This document shows, piece by piece, positions 18,301 through 30,300 of a DNA stretch of 64,000 nt. Positions within the stretch are counted from its first letter, which is position 1, and each line of letters opens with the position of its first letter. The stretch covers positions 1,054,001 through 1,118,000 of the forward strand of contig OZ244883.1 in NCBI GenBank assembly GCA_965221375.1, in the 5' to 3' direction. The stretch is from Poriferisulfidus sp965221375. Lineage in GTDB: Bacteria; Pseudomonadota; Gammaproteobacteria; Poriferisulfidales; Poriferisulfidaceae. The translations under genes and the position numbers were made by a program. Below the pieces are notes generated by a model. The model was not told the DNA's origin. It searched no databases and saw nothing but the letters and a program-made list of their open reading frames with translations.

Positions 18301-21300
18301 TGTGATCCGAGTGCCACCGTGAAGGTCTCGGTCGCGCCGCCTTCCGTCAATTCCATCGTGGCTGCACTCAACGCCAACCCGATTGTTTCGTCATCGTCCA
18401 CCGTCACCGACGCCGTGGCGCTCACACCAGCATAGTCGCCACCACTGGCCGCCAGCGTCACTGCCACCGTTTCATCCGCCGCATCGTCGTCGTCGACTGC
18501 GCTCGCCGTCACCGTCTGCGCCGTATTCCAATCGCTTGTCGTGAACGTCAATGATGCCGGACTTGCCGTCACCGCCCCTTCATCCGCACTCGACATCGAC
18601 ACCGTCACCGCCGCCATTGGCTGCGTCACCAACGCCACCGTGAACGTCTCCGTTTCACTGCCTTCCACCAGCGCCACTGTGGTCGCGCTCAATACCAACC
18701 CGACCGTGTCGTCATCTTCCACCGTCACCGTCACTGACGCACTCACGTCGGCATAATCGCCACCGCTGGCCGCCAGTGTTACCGTTACCGTCTCATCGCT
18801 CGCATCGTCATCGTCGACCGCACTCGCCGTCACCGTCTGCGCCGCGTTCCAATTCTCCGCCGTGAACGTCAATGACCCCGGAGTTGCCGTCGCCGCCCCC
18901 GTATCGCCATTCGTCAGTGCCACCGTCACTCCCGCCGTCGGCTGCGTCGCCAACGCCACCGTGAACGTCTCCGTCTCGCCGCCTTCGCTCAATGCTATCG
19001 TCGTCGCGCTCAACGTCAACTCCACCGTCTCGTCATCTTCCACCATCACCGTCACCGACGCGCTCACGTCGGCATAATTGCCACCGCTGGCCGTTAGTGT
19101 CAGTGTCACCGTTTCATCCGTCGCATCGTCATCGTCGACCGCACTCGCCGTCACCGTCTGCACCGTCGCCCAGTTCTCGGTCGTGAATATCAATGACCCC
19201 GGGGTGACCGCCGCCGCGCCCGTGTCCGCACTCGTCACTGAGACCGTGACCACTCCCGTTGGCGCCTGCGACAACCTTACCGTGAATGTTTCTGTCTCAC
19301 CCCCTTCGGCCAGAGCCACCGCCGTCGCGCTCAATGCCAATGATGCGGCTTCGTCATCCGCCACCGTTACCGTCGCCGTCGCGCCCACATCAGCATAGTC
19401 GCCACCGCTGGCTGCCAACGTCAGCGTCACTGACTCATCGGTCGCATCGTCATCCGACACCGCTGCCACCGTCACCGTCTGTACCGTGTCCCAATTCCCC
19501 GTCAAGAATGTCAACGATTCCGGAGTGACCGTCACCGCATCCGTATCTGCGCTTGTCACCGACACCGTCACCGCTGCCGTCGGCTGCGACCCCAGCACTA
19601 CCGTGAACGTTCCGGCCGCATCACCCTCGATCAATGCCACCCGTGTCGCGCTCAACGCCAGTCCGATTGTTTCGTCATCCTCCACCGTCACCGTGGCCGT
19701 GGTGCTCACGTCCGCATAGTCGCCACCTCCGGCCGTCAGTGTCACCGTCACCGTCTCATCCGCCGCGTCTCCATCGGCCACCGCGCTCGCCGTCACCGTC
19801 TGCGCCGCCGACCAACTCGCTGTTGCGAACGTCAACGCTGTCGGGGCCACCGTCGCCGCGCCCGTATCCGCATTCGTCACCGACACCGTTACCGTCGCCG
19901 TCGGCTGCGTCGCCAACGCCACCGTGAATGTCTCCATCTCGCCGCCTTCCACCAGCGCCACTGTGGTCGCGCTCAATACCAGCCCGACCGTGTCGTCATC
20001 GTCCACCGTCACCGTCGCCGTGGCGCTCACGTCGGCATAGTCACCGCCCTCGGCCGCCAAGGTTATCGTCACGGTCTCATCCGTCGCATCGTCATCGTCG
20101 ACTGCGCTCGTTGTCACTGTCTGCGCCGCGTTCCAATTCTTCGTTGTGAACGTCAATGATTCCGGAGTCGCTGTCGCCGCCCCTTCATCCGCACTCGTCA
20201 CCGACACCGTCACCGCGGCCGACGGCTGCGTCGCCAACGCCACCGTGAAAGTCTCCGTCTCACTGCCTTCCGTCAGCGCCACTGTCTCCGCGCTCAACAC
20301 CAATCCAACCGTCTCGTCATCGTCCACCGTTACCGTCGCCGTGGCGCTCACATCGGCGTAGTCGCCACCTTCGGCCGCCAGCGTCACCGTCACCGTCTCA
20401 TCCGATGCATCTCCATCGTCCACTGCGCTCGCCGTCACCGTCTGCGCCGTTGACCAATTCGTCGTCGTGAACGTCAGCGCCGCCGGGGCCACCGTCGCCG
20501 CGCCTTCATCCGTGCTCGTCACCGACACCGTCACCGCTGCCGTCGGCTGCGACCTCAGCGCCACCGTGAATGTTTCCGCTGCACCGCCTTCCGTCAGCGT
20601 CACTGTCGTTGCACTCAACGCCAACTCCACCGCCTCGTCATCGTCCACCGTCACCGTCACCGTGGCGCTCGCATCGGCATAATCGCCGCCTTCGGCCGTC
20701 AGCGTCACCGCGACCGTCTCGTCGACCGCATCGTCATCGTCGACCGCGCTCGTCGTCACCGTCTGCACCGTGTTCCAATTCGCCGTCGTGAACGTCAGTG
20801 ATCCCGGAGTTGCTGTCGCCGCATCCGTATCTGCGCTTGCCACCGACACCGACACCGCTGTACTCGGCTGCGACGTCAACGCCACCGTGAATCTCTCCGT
20901 CTCGCCGCCTTCCGTCAGCGCCACCGTGGTCGCACTCAACGCCAACCCGATTGCCTCGTCATCCTCCACCGTCACCGTCACCGTCGCACTCACATCCGCA
21001 TAGTCGCCGCCCTCGGCCGCCAGCGTCACCGCTACGGTCTCATCCGTCGCATCGTCATCGTCGACCGCACTCGCCGTCACCGTCTGTGCCGTGTTCCAAT
21101 TCGCCGTCGTGAACGTCAGTGATTCCGGAGTTGCCGTCGCCGCGTCCGTATCTGCGCTCGCCACCGACACCGTCACCTCCGCCGTTGGCTGCGATGTCAA
21201 CGCCACTGTGAAGGTCTCCGTCTGACCGCCTTCGTTCAGTGCCACCGTCGTTGCACTCAGCGCCAATCCCACTGTCTCGTCATCCGTTATCGTCACCGTT

Positions 21301-24300
21301 ACTGATGCGCTGACGTCAGCATAGTCACCACCGCTGGCCGTCAGTGCTACCGTTACGGTTTCATCCGTCGCATCGTCATCGTCGACCGCGCTCGCCGTCA
21401 CCGTCTGTGCCGTGTTCCAGTTCTCCGCCGTGAACGTCAATGATTCCGGAGTCGCTGTCGCTGCCGCTTCATCCGCACTCGTCACCGACACCGTCACCGC
21501 GGCCGACGGCTGCGTCGCCAACGCCACCGTGAAAGTCTCCGTCTCACTGCCTTCCGTCAGCGCCACTGTCTCCGCGCTCAACACCAATCCAACCGTCTCG
21601 TCATCGTCCACCGTTACCGTCGCCGTGGCGCTCACGTCGGCATAGTCGCCACCGCTGGCCGTCAGTGTCACCGTCACCGTTTCATCCGTCGCATCGTCAT
21701 CGGCAACCGCGCTCGCCGTCACCGTCTGTACCGTGTTCCAATTCGCTGTCGTGAACGTCAACGATTCCGGACTGACCGTCGCCGCACTTTCATCTGCACT
21801 CGTCAGCGCCACTGTCACCGAGTCCGTCGGCGTCCGTGACAGTCTTACCGTAAAGGTCTCCGTCTCGCCGCCTTCGGTCAATGCCACCGTGGCCGCACTC
21901 AGCGCCAATCCCGCCACATCGTCATCCGCGACCGTCACCGTCGCCGTCGCGCTCACATCGGCATAGTCGCCACCTTCAGCTGCCAGTGTCACCGAAACCG
22001 TCTCATCCAGGCCATCGTCATCCTCCACCGGACTCGCGGTCACGGTCTGTGCCGTCGACCAGTTGGTCGTCGTATACGTCAACGTCCCTGGAGTGACTGT
22101 CGCCGCATCCGTATCTGTGCTCGTCACCGATACCGTCACCACCGCACTCGGCTGCGAGGTCAATGCCGCCGTGAAGGTCTTGGCCTCACCTCCCTCCATC
22201 AATGCCACCGTAGCCGGGCTCAATGTCAATCCAATCGTCTCGTCATCGTTCACCGTCACCGTGGCCGTGGCGCTCACACCCACATAGTCGCCGCCCTCGG
22301 CCGCCAGCGTCACCGTCACGGTCTCATCTGCCGCATCATCATCGTCGACCGCGCTCGCCGTCACCGTCTGCGTCGTCGACCAGTTGGCGGTCGTATACGT
22401 CAGTGCCGCCGGACTCACTGTCGCCGCGCCCATTTCCCCACTTGTCACCGACACCGTTACTGTTGCACTCGGCTGCGAGGTCAATGCCACCGTGAAGGTT
22501 CCCGCCGTGTCGCCTTCGGTCAACGCCACTGTGGTCGCACTCAGCATCAATCCGACCGTCTCGTCATCGTCCACCGTCACCGTCACCGCGCCGGTCACCT
22601 CTCCGTACTCTTGCGCTCCGGATGCCGCCAACGACACCACCACCGTCTCATCCGTCGCATTATCATCGCTGACTGCGCTCGCCGTCACCATTTGCTCCGT
22701 ATCCCAGTTCTCCGTCGTGAACGTCAATGATTCCGGGGTTACCGTCGCCGCATCCGTATCCGCGCTTGTTACCGACACCGTCACCGCCGCGCTCGGCTGC
22801 ACCGCCAGCGCCACCGTAAACGTCTCCGTCTCGCCGCCTTCGTCCAGAGCCACTGTCGTCGCACTCAACGTCAACCCGACCGTCTCGTCATCCTCCACCG
22901 TCACCGCCACCGCTTCGGCCACCTCTCCATATTCCGTCGCTCCCGATGCCACTAACGACACCGTCGTCGTCTCGTCCAACCCGTCCGCATCGTCCACCGC
23001 CGTGACTGTGACCGTCTGCCAGGTATTCCAGTCTGCGGTTGTATAGGTCAACGATTCCGGACTTGTCGTCGCCACGTCCGCGTCGCCGCTCCCCACTGTC
23101 ACCGTCACCGAATCCGACGGCACCCGCGACAATCTCACCGTAAACGTCTCTGCCGTACCGCCTTCCGTTACCGTCACGCTCTGCGCACTCAATGCCAACG
23201 CGGCGGCCTCGTCATCCGCCACGGTTACCGTCGCCGTGGCGCTTGCATCGGCATAGTCGCCGCCGCTGGCTGCCAAGGTCACCATCACCGTTTCATTTGC
23301 CGCATCGTCATCATCCACCGCCGACAGTGTCACCGTCTGCGCCGTATTCCAATTCGCGGTCGTATACGTCAACGACCCCGGAGTCACCGTCGCCGCACCC
23401 GTATCCATGCTCGTCACCGCTACCGTTACCGCCGCGCTCGGCTGCGACGTCAGCGCCACCGTGAACGTTTCCATCGCGCCGCCTTCCGTCAATCCTGCCG
23501 TTGTCGCACTCAGCGCCAATCCGACGGTCTCGTCGTCGTCCACCGTTACCGTTACCGTCGCACTCACATCCGCATAGTCGCCGCCGCTCGCGGTCAGTGT
23601 CACCGCCACGGTCTCATCCGTCGCATCGTCATCGTCGACCGCATTCGCCGTCACCGTCTGCGCCGTGCTCCAATTTTCCGTCGTGAATGTCAGTGATCCC
23701 GGAGTGGCCGTCGCCGCATCGGTATCCGCGCTTCCCACCGACACCGTTACCGCCGCACTCGGCTGCGAGGTCAATGCCACCGTGAAGGTTCCCGCCTCGC
23801 CACCTTCCGTCAGCGCCACCGTGGTCGCGCTCAATGTCAACCCGACCGTTTCATCGTCACCCACCGTCACCGTCGCCGTCGCACTCACCCCGACATAGTC
23901 GCCGCCTTCGGCCGCCAGCGTCACTGTCACGGTCTCATCTATCGCATCCGCGTCACTCACAGGAGTCGCCGTCACCGTCTGCGCCGTGCCCCAATTGCTG
24001 GTCGTGAACGTCAGTGCTCCCGGACTCACCGTCGCTGCACCCGTATCGCCACTCGTCACCGACACCGTCACCGCTTCCGTCGGCACATGCGACAGCGCCA
24101 CCGTAAAGGTCCCGGTCGTCCCTTCTTCCGTCAACGCCACCCGCGTCGCACTCAGCGCCAACGAGACCGTCTCGTCATCCTCCACCGTCACCGCGACCGT
24201 GCCCGAGACGTCTTTGTATTCCGTCTCCCCCGATGCCGCCAGCGTGACCGTGACCATCTCATCTCCCGCATCCGTATCCTGAACTCCCACCACCGTGACG

Positions 24301-27300
24301 GTCTGCGCGGTATCCCAATTGCCGGCGCCAAATGACAGACTGACCGGCCACACGGTGGCCGCATCCGCATCCCCGCTCGACACCTCCACCGTCACCGCTG
24401 CGCTCGGCACGTGCGAGAGCTGCACCGTAAAGTTCTTTGCTGCGCCTTCCTCCAGCGTCAGACTGTTCGGATCCAATGTCAGCGCCGCGGTATCGTCATC
24501 CGCCACCGTTATCGTCAGGGTCGCGCCCACACCGTCATAACCCTCGTCCGCCGCGCTCAGCGACAGCGTCACCGTCTCATCGACCACATCGCCGTCCTGA
24601 ACCCCGGAAACCGTCACGGTTTGCGGAGTTGCGGAATTCGCCGCCGTAAAGATCAAACTCTGCGGCGCCACTGTGGCGGCTGCGGAGTCGGCACTCTGCA
24701 GCGAGACCGTCACGGCCGTCAGCGGCGGATGCGACAAGGCGACAGTGAACTCTCCCGTGCCGCCTTCCTGTACCGACAGGCTCTGCGCCGGATTCAGCAT
24801 CAACGTAGCCGTGTCGTCATCGTCCACCATCAAGGCAACGGTGGCATCAAGGCCGTCATAGCCGCCGCCGGTCGCCTCCAGCGATACGGAGACCGCTTCA
24901 TCCGCCGCATCCGCATCAGCCACCGCCGTCGCCGTCACCGTCTGCGCCGTCGCCCAGTCCGTCGTCGTGAAGGTCAAGGCCCCGGGGCTGACCGTCGCCG
25001 CGCCGGTGTCGTCGCTCACCCCCGTCACCGTCACTGACCCCGTCGGCAGGTGCGCCAGTTTCACCGTAAACGTTTGCGCCTCGCCTTCTTCCGTCAGCGA
25101 CAGCGTGGTTGCACTCACGTCCAGCGATGCATCCGTGCGGTCCTCCACGATGACCGGCAACGAGACCGATACATTCGCATATCCGATCGCCCCTGTCCCC
25201 GAGGTGGTCAAGGTGATCTCCATCGCTTCATCGACCGCATTCTGATCTTCCACCGTCGTCACCGTCACCGTCTGTCCCGTATTCCAGTTCGCCGTCGTAA
25301 ATGTCAGCGCCCCGGTGCTCACAGTCGCCGTGTCGGTGTCGCTGCTCACCACCGTCACCGTCACTGCGGCCAATGGCGGATGCGACAAGGCGGCGGTGAA
25401 GCTTTCCGCGTAGCCTTCCAGAATCGACAAACTCACCGGAATCAGCGTCAGCGACGCCGTCTCGTCATCACTCACGCTCACCGCCACCGACCCGCTCACC
25501 GATCCGTATTCGGTCGCCCCCGACGCCGCCAAGGACACCGTCACCGCTTCATCCGCGGCATCCGCATCGCTCACCGCCGCCACCGTCACCGTTTGCGCCG
25601 TCTCCCAGTCCGTGCTCGTAAACGTCAGCGCCGCCGGACTCGCCGTCGCCGCGCCCGTGTCTCCACTGGTCATCGACACCACCACCGTGGCCGTCGGCCC
25701 ATGGGACAGGCGCACCGTAAACGTTCCCGACTCGTCGTCCTCCGTCAGCGCCATCGTCGTCGCACTCAGCATCAATGCCGCCGTCTCGTCGTCGGTCACA
25801 GTCGTGGCCAAGGTCGCCGTCGTCGTCGCATACTCACTGGCCCCGGCCGCGGCCAGCGTGATCGTCGTCGAATCCGCCGCCGCATCCGCGTCCTGCAGAC
25901 CGCTCACCGTAATGGTCTGGGCCGTATCCCAGTTGTCCGTGGTGAAGGCCAGACTCGCCGGACTCACCGTCGCCACCGCCGAGTCGCCGCTCGCTACCAC
26001 CACCGAAACCGCATCCGATGGCTGATACGACAAGGCCACCGTAAACGTCTGCGTCGCTCCTTCCTCCACCGTCACACTGCTCGAACCCAGGGTCAGCGTC
26101 GCGGTTTCGTTATCCTCCACCGTCACCGTGGCCCGCGCCGTGCCGTAGCCGCTGTCGCCCGCATCCAACGTTATCGACACCCTCTCATCCAGTACATCCG
26201 TGTCCTCCTCCGCCGATAGCGTCACGGTCTTCGCGGTACTCCAGTCCGTCGCCGTAAACATCAAGACCCCCGGACTGACCGTCACCGCGCCGGTATCGTC
26301 ACTGCTGACGGTCACGGCGACATCCCCGGACGGCACTTGCGACAACGCCACGGTCATCCGACCGCTGCTTCCTTCCGTGAGCGACAAGTTGGCCGTCGAC
26401 AGCGTCAATCCCTGGGCGTCATCATCATCCACCGTGACCGCGATTGAGGCGGTTGCGGATGCATATTCCGCGGCTCCCGAGGCGGACAGCGACACCGTCG
26501 TCGAATCGTCGGTGGTATTGGAATCCTGCGGGCCGCTCACGGTCACCGTCTGCGTCGTCGCCCAATCGGAAGCCGTGTACGTGAGCGTCGTCGGTGAGAC
26601 TCCGGCGATCGCGGTATCGTCGCTGGACACAGCCACCGTCACCGTCCCCGACGGCGCATGCGACAACTTGACCGTCAACCGGCTGGAAGCCCCTTCCGGT
26701 GCGGTCAACTCGGTGCTCGACACCACCAGCGCCGCCGTCTCGTCGTCGTCCACGGTCACGGTCACCGTGCCCGACAGGTTCGCGTATTCCGCCGCCCCCG
26801 AGGCCGTCAAAGTGATTTCCGCGGCCTCATCCGCGGCATCCACATCGTCCGGCGTCGTCACCGTCACTGTTTGCGGGAGCCAGTTGTTCGAGGGCGGGAA
26901 AGTCAGGCTTGCCGGCGTCGCCATGACCGCCGCGGGATCGCTGCTCGCCACTGCCACCACCACGGTCGCCGATGCTCCCGGATCATCCGACAACGCCACC
27001 GTGAAGGTTTTCGCGGCGCCTCCTTCGACCAGCGACACGCTGCCCGGGGTCGGCGTCATCGAGGCCGTCTCGTTATCGTCCACCGTCACGTTCAACAACA
27101 CAGCCACGCCGCGATACTCCTCTGCCCCCGACAGCGTCAGGAGAATGCCGATCTTCTCGTTGGTCGCGTTGTCCTCTTCGACTGCATGCACCGTAACGGA
27201 CTGGGATACGTTCCAGTTCGCCGGGGTGAAGGTGAGCGTCAGCGGAGTGATATTTAATGTGCCGAAAGCAAAGTTGCGAATGTTCACGGTCACGGCGGCC

Positions 27301-30300
27301 GACGGCAGATGCGACAACTGCATTGTCACCGTTTCTCTTTCACCTTCCTCCAGCGCCAGGTCGGTGGCGCTCAGCGTCAGCGAGGCCTGATCATCATCCG
27401 TCGCCGTCACTGCCACCGAGCCGGTCACGCCCGCATACTCCGCCGCCCCGGAGGCCGTCAGCGTCAACGTCGCCGAATCCTCCACCACATTGTCGTCCTG
27501 CGGGGCGCTCGCCGTTACCGTCTGCGCCATCGCCCAGTTGGCCGTCGTATACGTCAATGCCGTCGGCAGCACCGTCGCCGCATCCGTATCGCCACTGGCC
27601 ACCGCCACCGTCACCGCTGCCGACGGCGCGTGCGACAACGCCACCGCGAAGGTGCCGGATTCGCCTTCCGCCACACTCAGCGACGATGTCGAGATTGTCA
27701 AACTCGTCGCCTCGTTGTCGTCCACGGCGACCGCCACCGTGTCCGTCACTGTCGCGTATTCCGCCGCCCCCGAGGCCGTCAGCGACACCGACACCGATTC
27801 ATTCCACGCATCCGCATCCTGCTGAGCGCTGACCGTCACCGTCTGAGCCGTCGCCCAATTGGCCGTTGTATACGTCAATGCCGCCGGCAGCACCGTCGCC
27901 GCATCCGTATCGCCGCTGGCCACCGCCACCGTCACCGAGGCCGACGGCGCATGCGACAACGCCACCGTGAACGTCCCACTTGCCCCTTCGATCACCTCGA
28001 CCTGCTCGGCATCGGACAGCCCGCCCACCGTGAAGCTGGCCGTCTCGTCATCGGCCACGGTGATCGCGACCGTGGCGGTCGGATCCCTGACGTAGAGCGG
28101 CAAGGCGGCTGAGGCCTGAAGCGACACCGTCGTCGTGGCCGGCGCCGCATCGGCGTCCGAGACGCCGCTGACGGTCACCGTCTGCTCCACGCTCCAGTTG
28201 GATGCCGTGAAATTCAACACGGTCGGACTGACCGTCGCCACCGACGGCGCATCGCTGGTAACAGCGACCGTCACAGCAGCTCCCGGGTCGGTGCCGATGC
28301 CTACCGTAAAGATGCTGCTCCCATCCTCGGGGACCGTGAGCGGCCCGAGACGGCCGGCCAATCCATGCAAGAGATAGGCTCTCACCTGCGAAGCCGTGCC
28401 CGGACCGTTGGCATTGACCGCCCGAATCTGGAATGCATAGGTGGTGGTCGCCTTAAGACCGGACACTGTGTGCTCGATTGTATTTGCTCCGCTACCGGCG
28501 ATGTTCTGCCACAACCCGCTGTCCGAATCCATAAAGCGCTCGCCTTCCTTGTAACGCACCTGATAGTGCGTGATGCTGGCATCGTTGGGGTCCACCCACC
28601 GCAGGTTCGCCGAAATATCGGTGGTCGAAAATGCCGCAAATTGGTACGGCTCGCCGGGCACCGCCACCGGCGTGGCAGTGCGGGTCACCGATGCCGCGCC
28701 ATTGCCGCTGGCGTTGACCGCCCGGATCTGGAAGACATATTCCGTCCCGCCGGTCAGACCGGTGGACGTATAACCGGTCGTGTTCGCCCCGCTGCCAGCA
28801 ATGTCGCGCCACAGATCGTCCGTCTCTTCAAAACCGGAGCCGATCTTCTCGCGCACCTGGTATTTCGTGATGCTGGAATCCTGCGGATTCGTCCAACTCA
28901 ACAGTACCGACCCCGCTTGTGCAGTTGCCTGGAATCCGCTCGGCTGCGACGGTCGCAACGGTTGCGCATAGGTGGCCCCGGCCTGAACGGCCGCATTGCC
29001 GTTGCCCGCCGCATCCTCGGCGGCATCGGCCGCCACCGAGATGCTGAAGGCGCCGACCGCACTGGGGGTCACCTGCGCCGTCCACACCGTGCCCGCAGTG
29101 GTGTTGGCAAAATTCGACACAACAGCATTGCTCGCCGTGATCTCGCTTTCGAGGAATCCCGACACCGCCTCGCTGAAGGTGAAGGTCGCCGTCGTCGGCC
29201 CGTGAACCACTCCGCTGATTCCACTGAGGGTCAGCGTCGGCGCGGTGTTGTCCACCGTATAGGTGTTCTCCTGCGTGCCGGTCGGAGTGGTGTCGGTCAA
29301 CGCCGTCCCGCCCAGGTCGGTGATGTTTTGGGTGTCCGCAAAATCCAGCGTCACCGTCGCGTTCAGTGTCGCCAGGTCCCCGCCGGAAGCCGTGACGTCA
29401 TACAGGGACGCCGAGTCTCCCACCGCCGCCACCGACAGCGTCGCACTCGTCCCACTCAGCGTGAAGTCGGGCGCATCCACGGCGCTGACGTCTTCGGAGA
29501 AGGTCACCCGCCAGGTCAGACTGTCCGCCGACGTCGACGCATCGGACGGGGTCTGCCGCACCATCGATGTGACCTGCGGCGCGGTGCGATCGACCACCGT
29601 CACGCCGAAAGAGGCGGTCGTCGTCTCCAAGCTGTTGGTCACCTCCACCGTCATCGTCGCGGTCCCCACCGCCACGCCGGTGACCTCCACCCGGAAGGTG
29701 CGCTCCGACCCCTCCGGCGACAGATCCGTCACCGAGAGACTCGCCACCGAACTGTCACTGCTGGAGACGCTCGGGGTGGAAATATTTCTCTGCGAATTGT
29801 CCGACTTGGCGGTGGCCTGGGTCGTTTTCACCATCTGCCCTGCCGCCACTGTCAGATCGGTAAACATCTGCTCGAAAACCAACCCCTGCACCGTCACCTC
29901 AAAAGTGTCGGAAACCGTGCCGCCCCGACCGTCGGCGGCGGTTACGGTCACGGTGACCGTCCCTTTTGTCACGCCCGCAACACTCACGACGCCCAATGTC
30001 TCCGCCACCGTCGCGACCCCCGAATTGCTTGAGGACACCTGGTAGTTCAGCAGATCCCCGTCCGCATCGGCAAACACTTCCTTGCCCTTCTCAGCCAAGG
30101 CGATGCCCCTGGTTTGACCGACCCCTACCTGGCGGTCCGCCAGGGCCCGCGCCACGGTCGGCGCCGTATTGACGGTCACCGTAAAGGTCTCGCTCGCGGT
30201 TGCCGCATAGGAGTCCGTCGCGGTGACGGTAATCGTCGCCGTCCCGCCGGCCACCGCCGCCACCGAAATCGTTTGCGTTTGCGCATTCAGGGTGGCCGTG

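Larger units (their letters stand above)
12620..28360 (-). repeat. array of 49 Calx-beta-like repeats (about 321 bp / 107 aa each)
   Basis: I counted 49 consecutive copies by their boundaries (DDE or DDD) and the motif NWxTAQTVT. The consensus in pieces is LALSATTVALTEGG, TFTVALxxQPSAAVTVSVTS, ESLTFTTANWNTAQTVTA, SAVDDDDATDETV and ASGGDYADVSATVTVTVDDDE. Copies 1-13 (about 24.2-28.4 kb) differ widely and vary in length. Copies 14-49 are much more alike, with most boundaries exactly 321 bp apart. The acidic clusters would suit calcium binding, as in Calx-beta domains; that is inference. Because of the GTG/ACG-rich coding, the plus strand is strongly C-rich here. Confidence 0.9.

Noticed and set aside
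12811..24282. Series of plus-strand frames of about 71-77 codons spaced 321 bp apart (e.g. 17578, 17899, 18220, 18541, 18862)
   Set aside because: The exact 321-bp spacing shows they are shadows of the Calx-beta-like repeats, not genes.
12620..28360. Possible CRISPR array because of regular repeats
   Set aside because: Repeat unit is about 321 bp, coding throughout with no short direct repeats and unique spacers, and no cas genes are present.
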